From contig MU004230.1 of assembly GCA_010405405.1 (NCBI GenBank), positions 2,501,744-2,565,743 on the forward strand: a stretch of 64,000 nt of DNA, written 5' to 3'. Made by a program: the position numbers and the translations under genes. Positions 55,986-64,000 of this stretch are shown piece after piece. This stretch comes from Microthyrium microscopicum. Its lineage: Eukaryota; Ascomycota; Dothideomycetes; Microthyriales; Microthyriaceae. Within the stretch, counting starts at the first letter, position 1, and each line of letters opens with the position of its first letter. Below the pieces are notes generated by a model. That model worked only from the letters and a program-made list of their open reading frames with translations, was not told where the DNA came from and ran no database searches.

Positions 55986-58900
55986 ATTGACCTAACATCA
56001 AATGGTATGCAAGGCTAGACCGGCTAACTGATAACAAAGTAGGATAAGTAAAGAGACAAAAAAATGCAGGTCAGTGAAGAAAGAAAGTAACGGGCATTGA
56101 AGCCTTGAAGAAAGGCGCTCGTTGCAGAAGCAAAGCAACAGCAGGTGTGGTTGTAGAGAGAAACGCGGAATGAAGGGGAAAGGAGGCAGATCTCTCGTGG
56201 ACTGCTGATGCCATGATGTGATATCACAACCGCAACGGTCGAGAGATTGAAGCCCATCAGCCATGCACATGAAAAAAGCGCTGGCGGTAGCCTTGCTCGG
56301 TCACAACGTCAATACACAACAGGAAAAGTGGCTGCGCTAAATGGAGAAAGGTGCGAGTTTTGCAGAGGATGTGGCAGGGGGTTCAAGGGTTGTCCGTCTC
56401 TGGTGAAGTGATTGGATCCGCATCTCAAGGCTTGGTGGAGAGAGTCTCGAGGAGGCTAGGCTTTGCCCGCATGAGCCCGGCGCTGGTCTGAGGAGCTATC
56501 CAGGAACAGCTTTCAATTTCAGGATAGGACCAGTGGGAAAAGCATTGTTGCGTGCAGTTCGCCAATGCGTCTTCGTGGATAAGCTTGTGAGCTGGCTGCT
56601 GGGCTTTGAAGTTTGCGCGCACTTGGCTCTGGCCTGAGGCTAGATCATGGAAGCTGCCACTCCCGAACTGTCCAAGTTCTCGTTAATCATGGCTTGTTCT
56701 GAAGCATAGTGGCGGTTCTCTGGAGGACAAGCAAGAGACAGTTCTCAGGAGAAGTTGTACATAATTCCCCTTCGAGCGCGTCTTGTCGCGGCCACCATGT
56801 CTACTCTTTGTCAACAAGATGAAACTCTTTATGAGGTCGTAATCAGCAAATCCCAAGAATGCGGGTACAATACTACAAAGTGTAAATCTGGAAGTGTGAT
56901 TTAGCTTTCAAGTGGGTTGGAATTTGGAAACACCGGCGTTGGCGAAAGCGGCGGCATCGATGTTGATCGATTACCGATATAAGTTGTAGCAAATGATTGG
57001 ATATGTACGACGCAGAGTAGGAGCTTAAAAATCGCTTACGGTAGATTCTTGTTGGTCGTTACCTCAACTACAGGTACGCTTTGCTTGAGATTGGCTACGA
57101 ATTCCATTGAATGGTAATTCTCCAGCCACAATCATTAATACCTGATTGATATAGCTTTAGCGTTTGTGATGAAATATCTACTATTGTCAATATCCAATCC
57201 CACGTCGTAGACTATTTAGATCCTCTCAGCCAAGACAGACTATCCTCATAACTGTGCCGTCGGCCAGATGTTGGTGTGCAGACTCGCAGAGTTATTCTAC
57301 CTATGACCTTTCTCCCTCATTGCCAAGGCCAACAGTCGCTTGACAGGCAAATCAGAACTCTGGTCAAGAGCAAGGACCCTGTCACCAGTGTCACCAACTA
57401 TTGATCCCACGAAGATCAGGATCCAGGAACACTCCCAACGTGTTGGAGCTCGGGTTATTTCTGAGACAAGGGTACTGGAAGCATGCAGTCAATTTCTCAG
57501 GGGAAAATGGTGATGGAGATGCAGGTCTCGGAGCTGCAGCGTGGGCACTCTTCATTGGTAGAGGCCCAACGGTCTTCGGGACGACATCTCGTCTTGGATC
57601 ATGATGAGGCAGGAGTTATCGAGCTGTCAGCCGGAGACATTTTTCTGATTTCCGAAGCTGGGGTTCGCTAGAAAATATGCATGCTTCCGAGGTCTTATGC
57701 AGGACAGCTGCAGCCTTTTTTTCACCGATCTCTATTCTCTCCAGACTCTCTCCTTGGACTGGCTTGGGCATCTTGGGACAAAATGCGCCTTCAAGGAGAT
57801 GCGCTGGGTAGGTACAGCGAAGCTCGGGTCGGTGCTTGTTCAGTTGCGAACGAAGAAATGTCTCGGTTCGAGGATGTTGTTTCTTCTCAACCCTGGCGCG
57901 GAGGGCCTTACAAAGTACACTCCAAAGACTCAACATATCAAGTCTTGTCCAGCCAATTACGATCATTGTATGTGCCTGTCGGTGAAGGTTATCTGAACTT
58001 CTTTTTCTGCTGTTCCGACAGATCTACCAAATTTGTTTTCATCTTGCTGGTCTTTTTAGTATCAAGCGCGTTGACATATGGACCATGAACGAGTTTGGAC
58101 ATTCCGTGATTTGAGAAAACGGTGTTTCGCCACTCTCAAGGTTTACAAAAAAGGAACATTTTCCCCATGAATCTCAAAAACAAAAACAAACAAAACCTCC
58201 GATGTGGACCCAGCTTACCCAGCTAATTCTACTTCCCAGGTATTTCCCTATAAAGCAAATAATCATTTATCATTCACGCGTTTGGTGATACATGACTCCC
58301 GAAAACCCAACATTGTCTGCTTCGCCTCATCGTGCAACCATAGTCAGTGGATCTCAAAATCAGCTATAATTACTGCATGGTAGGACCACCCGAATGATGA
58401 TTTCTCGCGGAACGGTAGACGATCCTGTGCTGGGATATATCCCAAGCCTGTCAATCTACCGTGGTGGTACAACAGAGGACTTGTGTGAGGCAGCCACGCG
58501 AAGTGTTGATCGGGGGCTTTGATGATACATATGACTCGGGCGAACAGACTGTTTGGCGTGTTTCTATCCGTTCCGCAATACGCGTTGCGGCGTTGTTGGT
58601 AAACTCTGAAAGAAAAATTGAATATTATCTGGACACGGCGTAAGTACACTGATCTTCGTGAGGAGGTAGGTGTATAATAGCATATTGATTGATTTCTAAA
58701 GATATGGTTCATCATTTTGGTTACTATACGATCTCTCAAATGAGGAGGCGTAGCTACAGGTCCTGTATGCGGTAATTATACCTGAGTGGGTAAAACTGCT
58801 GCTTCGGATCAGTCATCACGAACGTTTTCGAATCGCTCTGAATTTATACGTATGCCATCACTAAATCTGCCATATGGAAATTGAGGCCGTTGATCAAGGC

Positions 58901-59034
58901 TGATGTGGAGAACTAGAAGGGTCAGAGCGTGGAGCTAGAACACGGAGAAAAGGATCGAAGCAAGTGTACCAGAGATCGTGGATCCACATGGGGCGAGTCC
59001 TGGGGCTCTATTACTTCTGGTTCCGCCCTTAATC
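55986..59034. other. 3-kb gene-poor stretch
   Basis: No gene I can support. The first part is the leader and promoter of the 922-residue protein. Short overlapping frames at 57401-58088 have no motif and no consistent splice sites. No tRNA, tandem repeat or transposon end was recognised. It could hold a long leader, a non-coding RNA or decayed genes. Confidence 0.45.
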
Positions 59035-61567
59035 CTACGCGTGCTGGCTAATATCGTAGATGTTGCTGGTTGTTCCCGAGCGCAGCCGTTTGTATCGAAG
59101 AGGCATGTCACTGGGAGCAGAAGCTCGCTGTCGCTTTCTAAGCGTTCCATTCGTGCCGCTTGCCGTCGTCTTGGTGGGTGTCATTGGGGCTTCGACCTGC
59201 GATGGAGTCGGAGTGTCCAGGAGCATTGATTCGGCACCAGAACCTGTGTTGGCTTTGGCAGGGCGTGATGGGCGTTCTGGTACAACTGCTTCGATTGTAG
59301 CTGATATCGGGGTTGATGGCTTGGGTGACATGGGGGCAACAATTTCTAGCTGAGGACCCTGATACTTGTTAACAAATGAGTAAAGTTGTTGGACTCTAAA
59401 CGACTAACCATGGTTGCTTCTGTGATGGGTAATCTCATCACGGTATTGAAGGTGCTCTGGAATTGCGAGTTCTTGCGCTCTGGGATATACGTCTTGTTCG
59501 AGGCACGATGTCCGATCGTTGCGGTTGAGGATCTCACTTTGATGGTACCACTCTCCAACAGCTGCTCAAGAGCTGTATTTGCAAATTGAGCAGAGAAGCC
59601 TGTAACATAAACTTTAGCATCAGCCAACAACAACACCATGAAGTGACCTTACCAGGCAAGTTCTCAATTTGCTCTTCCGTTATACCGTGAGTTTCTCGAA
59701 GCACGTATAGCACCTGGCGACGAAGTGCAAGCATTCGGAGCTTTTCTGTATCAAGAAGAAGTCCACGGCGTTGCATACACTTTACACATGAGAAAGAGTC
59801 TTGAAGCGCAGGATCAGAATCGCTGAGAATGCCATAGCAAATGAAATGCTGCCATCTTCCACACGTATCACACATAACCTGTGGTTCTTGATTAGTACAG
59901 TCTGATGTGCCGTGAAGTGACTTATACCATCTTGCCCTCCTCTTCATTGTGGTTGCAGATGCACGACACGATCTCACCATTGGGCTTTTGGTCATGTTGC
60001 TCAATGGGCTCCTCGAGCAGCACTGCCGCAGTTGAATGCTTCGACGGCTCTACAGGCTTGCCCTTCGTGTTCATCGAATTGTCCATAGGCTGTGTTTCAA
60101 TTTCGATCGACAGAGTCTCGGTGTTGAGTTGACTTTGAGACAGGTTGTCTATCTATGATTGTTTAGCATGATTGAGAGCATCGTTGTAGAAGAGACATAT
60201 TGCTTACCAAAGCCCGAAGTTTCAGCTCGTTCATCGCATCTTCGAACAAATGAGGAGATTCATTTGACTCCTGCGTCGGAAGTGTCTCGTGTCCGTGAAG
60301 ACCACTTTCTTCTGCGATGCTCTTTGGAAACTCTGGCGTAGATTGAAGTGACTGGATGTCCTTCTGAGCTTCATTCTTCGCGTCATCAGAGGCGGCTCCA
60401 TCACTGAGATCCCCTGTAACCATGTAGTTGGGTACTTCAACAAATGTCAGATTGCGCGGTATGATGTTGGATTCGCCATCTGTATGCAAGATACTGCCAC
60501 TTAGCGTGAGCCTGTTTGGGTCAGTGACGTGAGAAGAAGACATAACTTTAAACGAAAGGCATACTTGTAGTGGTTGGTGTCAACTTCTCCAAACTCCATG
60601 ACCTCCTTTTTCCAAGCGTCCGTGTCCTCAGGTTCAAGGATCGTATTCGCGGCTGGGATGAAGTTCTCAGCTTGATATCCAGAAGGAGAACCTTCAGTGT
60701 AATGAGCTTGCATGAGAAGATATCGCTCGGCTGAATTCAAGGCACTTTGTTAGTGGGCCAAGGCATTCAAAGCATCATGGTGCATATCAAATACCTGGTA
60801 GACGGGGTAAGACCCTATCAAGCTCGATGATGCGCATGAGAATCGCTTTCATGTTGGATTTTATCGATCCATGTCTGACGGACTTGCCAGCACCAGACTG
60901 CAAGCTGAGACCTTGGAACTGGCCACTGGCGGTGTACTCAAATTTGTACATGTACTTTTCCAGGACTTCCAGAGGAGTAACGCGGTTGGCAGACACAATC
61001 ACTTCCAAAGCATGAAGGTAGCCACGCTTCAGTGCGTCGAAGATGCCTTTCTCCTGTCAATGGGTCAGCCTCAAAGGACAGCCATACCTTGGTGAACCAG
61101 AAGTTGACTTACAAGATCGGCGAGGAACCCATCTACGCAAGGGTTCAGTTTTCGCTTCATGATACGAAGGTTATTGTAACGTTGGCCAGTGGTAGGCTCA
61201 TTCAGCTTGACAAAGTTGTCATAGGATATGAGTTGGTTCAAGTCATGGTGAACTTCTCCAAAGCACTCCTCTGGCCACATTTCCCTTTGAAAATGTTATT
61301 ATCAATTTAGGCTTTTTGTAGGCATGATGAATTACCTCAGATATGCCAATGAGCTGATCTAATAAGAAGGAACGCGATCAGCTACGTCCAGTGACGGGGC
61401 TCTAGATCACTCACTGAGGTATGAAGCAATATTTTCATGATTTCTAGGCTTTGTTTCTGGGTCAATACTGTCGACTGGACTTGCTCCTGCTTCTGCTGCG
61501 TCTTCATGGGAAGTTGCATGGCCTTTTGGGGAGCAGGTCTGAACTGCTGTTGCTGTCTTGTCGGCAT
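59035..61567 (-). CDS. HOP1: Meiotic chromosome-axis protein Hop1 (HORMA domain plus zinc finger)
   Basis: HORMA protein of the meiotic axis that promotes double-strand breaks and inter-homologue repair. Ten exons: 61415-61567, 61336-61358, 61113-61284, 60795-61053, 60565-60730, 60208-60511, 59928-60152, 59653-59878, 59409-59599, 59035-59358; 680 residues, every phase closing exactly. HORMA region (about 35-290): LTQKQSLEIMKILLHTS, LAYLREMWPEECF, LNPCVDGFLADLEKGIFDAL, KRGYLHALEVIV. A PHD-like zinc finger follows at about 420-475 (CICNHNEEEGKMVMCDTCGR with WQHFICYG and SCVKC), then a winged-helix-like part (QFANTALEQLLESGTIKV) and a basic tail (TLRKRQRASAPSD). Exon 2 is only 23 nt. Expression is expected to be meiosis-specific. 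Confidence 0.9.
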
Positions 61568-63028
61568 GTTGATGGTACGCACTTTCCAGTTGGCGATGGC
61601 AGAGCGTAATAGTGAATCAAGCACTCAGCCTAAGCTCATAGAATGCGAACACTGGCAGTGGTTTGTTACAATCACGCCGGAAATGATAAGATGAAAAGGA
61701 CTGGTAGGTTCAGCGGCACCGAAAGCGGAGATGTAGTTAGAATGGTCGCGCTTGGATGAGGAAGGCACGATATATAAAACGGAAGGAACGATGGACCCAA
61801 ACTTGATCTTAACCACATCAAATTGTTGGCACCACCGCAAAAGGCAGATCTGATATCATGCATGACAAGCTCAACATCTTGATCTGATTATATTAGTTTT
61901 GTTGTGACAAATACCATATGCGAGGATATCGAGTAGAACTGCGAGAACAATGTACATCTCCTTAATGGTAAAGCTGAAGGCGGCTTCCATCTTCCATCAA
62001 CCATGATTGATTGAACTCATAGACTTTTCATGCTATAAATGTGTTTGATGGTGAACGAAGAATTTTACAGTAACCGGACGTCGAAATGTCTCGCTTTTTA
62101 CCCGCTGTTGGTCGTGTACTCAAACCAGGTAGATTGAGTCAGAATGATGGCTTTCTACGAATCCTAGAAATCTTCTAACTTCTGATGAACACATCAAGGA
62201 GTTTGGAAAATCTGTCACCTTTGTGTGTCTCGTACTCGCAGGGTCTAGTGCTGCGAGCCGAAGTCCTATCACATTGAGTTGGAGCTCATGATGCAGTTGG
62301 GGCCGACAGGCCGGATGCTGTGATGGTAAACAGACAATCCTAGAAGAATCCATACCATTTGTCGAAGATGTGCTTCTGTTTACTGTCTTTGATGCTGTGT
62401 TCGGTAAGGAGCAAAAACATGGCTTCTCTCCATTCACAACAGTCGGAGGTGCAAGTCATGGCCCCTCATACAATACCAGTCAGTACACAAACATGTATGA
62501 CAGGGGATACCATCTTTGAGAACACAGGGGCTGTTGCGAACTTTCAAGACAAATAAAAGAGACCGGAGCATAGAAAATGGAATAAAGAGGTATAAAACGC
62601 GTCGTGCACACCGAAATAGGTACGTGATATACATAACTTGTATAAACGGTGATGAGCGACGCGAGTACTGGAGTGGAGAAGATTCCGAGGGTATTATGGC
62701 AATTTGAATGGAGTTAATGTTGATTAAATGTTTCCGCCACCTAAAACGCGGGCAATGATGGCAGCTAAACTAAAGTGAGCAAGTCCTGCCCTTTTTCCAA
62801 CCAGACGTTTAGACTGGAGGCGAGGGCGAGGCGGGCTCCGTTTTCTAGGCATGGGGGGACACTTAGTGTAAAGGGAAGGGTGCAAGGCGACTGGTCCATT
62901 TTGGCCGCCAATACAACCACTCCACACCTACACCTACCTCCTCCTCTCTCACCTCCAGCTTTCCTGCCACTTTCAGTATATCTGCTACCTTATTATATGA
63001 AGTCCACCTTCCGAAGGTAGCAGAAACT
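61568..63028. other. Divergent intergenic region upstream of Hop1
   Basis: 1.46 kb. A minus-strand trace at 61913-61996 starts MEAAFSFTIKEMYIVLAVLL and could be a short membrane peptide or upstream exon, but it soon stops and I do not support it as a gene. 62900-63000 is C/T-rich leader-like sequence. No RNA gene seen. Confidence 0.4.
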
Positions 63029-64000
63029 ATGACGCTTGAATCGTCGAGCGAGCTTTCTCCAGGCTCACCACCTTCACCCTCAAGTACCTGGCGGCCTGAG
63101 GATCAACTTTGTCGACCCTCCTCAAGTTATTTCCCACTGACCGACATCATGTCCACCTCCAAGGAGACTCCAGGCTCCTCTACAGACCAGCAGCCCGAGA
63201 AGGTCTGCCAGATTTCATACACGCCTGCTACCAAGACAACCGTTGTCACCACTACTACCACCACGACCACCTCTTTTCCTCCTTTTACCTTAAAGGCACC
63301 ACTAGATCTCCACCAACGCGACCCCAAGCAATATCCTTTAGCCTCGTATGCTACACCAACTAGCCTCAGGAGGTTCCAATTTTATGCCGGTGACAAGATG
63401 GCTTGCTTCGAAGAAACCTCCCTCAAACCGGTTGCGGCACAGGTTAGTCTACAAATCTGAAACCTTTCTTCACGTTCCTCACGAATCTAAATATTTGGTT
63501 GATGACACTATACTAATTTGATCTAGGAAGGAGAAAATAAGTCAGAATCTAGCACCAAAGTGGAATATGCTGAACCCATAAGAACCCCAAGAAAATATTC
63601 TGCAGTGTCCTCCCAATATGCCAATTTCGAGTACGAACCCTCGGTACCAACATCTCAGAAACGAGCTGCTCCCGGCTCAGATACTATGGGGGAGTCTGAT
63701 AATGAAGTGGAAATGGGTCGTCCCTTGAAAAAAGTCCGCAAACTCATGGCATCGGCACTTCACCATACACCAGTGACACCTCATTCCCAGTCTACCAGAC
63801 GGGATAGAATGTTTGGCAGCACAGGGGCAGGTGCCACCCAGAATTCACTGGTAATTCCCTCCAGTCAAATAAAACGCCCAACATTACAGTTTCTAATTCC
63901 ATTTGATCCACAGAACACCAACCACGATTCATTAGACACGCTTTCCCCCAATACCATCGCAGGTCCACCCTCACCACCATCATTTGTTCAAGCGCCTGCC
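63029..64000 (+). CDS. Unknown Ser/Thr-rich protein, 5' part, cut by the window edge
   Basis: Exons 63029-63442 and 63527 onward, open to the last base (phase 0); at least 296 residues. The N-terminus is Ser/Pro-rich, with a run of threonines (TTVVTTTTTTTTS), then LRRFQFYAGDKMACFEE. The second exon carries a likely nuclear localisation signal (RPLKKVRKLM) and more disordered Ser/Thr/Pro sequence. The functional domain, if any, lies to the right of the window. The 84-nt intron has donor GTTAGT and a TACTAAT branch site. Confidence 0.7.

Noticed and set aside
57401-58088. Possible gene in the 3-kb gap
   Set aside because: Frames of 60-135 codons overlap each other on both strands, with no recognisable domain and no consistent splice sites.
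61913-61996. Short membrane peptide upstream of Hop1
   Set aside because: Starts well (MEAAFSFTIKEMYIVLAVLL) but stops soon after and has no downstream exon that I can justify.

Overview
This window is nuclear DNA of a filamentous ascomycete (Pezizomycotina; a leotiomycete is my best guess from protein similarity, but that is inference). The evidence is many short GT-AG introns of about 47-110 nt with CTAAC/CTAAT-like branch sites, genes on both strands with short spacers, fungal-only families (Uds1, Pal1, DUF6914-like, cutinase), and a sharply bounded AT-rich block that looks hit by repeat-induced point mutation (RIP).

Layout. 1-7035 is a gene-free, TA-saturated repeat graveyard with remains of a Ty3/gypsy chromovirus-type element and a less mutated LTR-like island. 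It ends at a GC-rich hairpin near 7100. 7115-8482 holds no gene I can support. From 8483 on, ordinary gene-rich DNA follows: complex I subunit NDUFA1 (-), MYST acetyltransferase Sas3 (+), a Uds1-domain coiled-coil protein (+), mitochondrial ribosomal protein uS7m (+), a HET-domain relic (-), an acidic repeat protein (+), a small unknown protein (-), a DUF6914-like protein (-), an FAHD1-like hydrolase (+), a coiled-coil protein (-), eIF4A (-), an F-box/JmjC protein (+), the Ptc7 phosphatase (-), an F-box protein (+), Cks1 (+), Usb1 (-), Pal1 (+), sorting nexin Snx4 (-), mitochondrial adenylate kinase Adk2 (-), a secreted cutinase-like esterase (-), an ankyrin relic (-), Letm1/Mdm38 (+), Nop14 (-), a four-helix membrane protein (+), two disordered proteins, a cupin (-), a 922-residue disordered protein (-), the meiotic axis protein Hop1 (-), and the 5' part of an unknown gene running off the right edge.

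The genes do not form a pathway or a biosynthetic cluster. The mix is housekeeping: mitochondria (NDUFA1, uS7m, Ptc7, Adk2, Letm1), translation and RNA (eIF4A, Usb1, Nop14), chromatin (Sas3), cell cycle and meiosis (Cks1, Hop1), trafficking and morphology (Snx4, Pal1). 39.5-41.9 kb (cutinase plus decayed ankyrin gene) looks most accessory.

I worked out exon structures by hand from splice sites, reading phase and family conservation. The most unusual result is the NDUFA1 gene, where the conserved protein is recovered only if a 4-nt microexon is spliced in. Other points: a 38-bp tandem duplication across the FAHD1-like stop codon whose differences are almost all silent, a uORF whose stop overlaps the start codon of the F-box/JmjC gene, and several stop-free introns. 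I found no clear previously undescribed multi-gene system.
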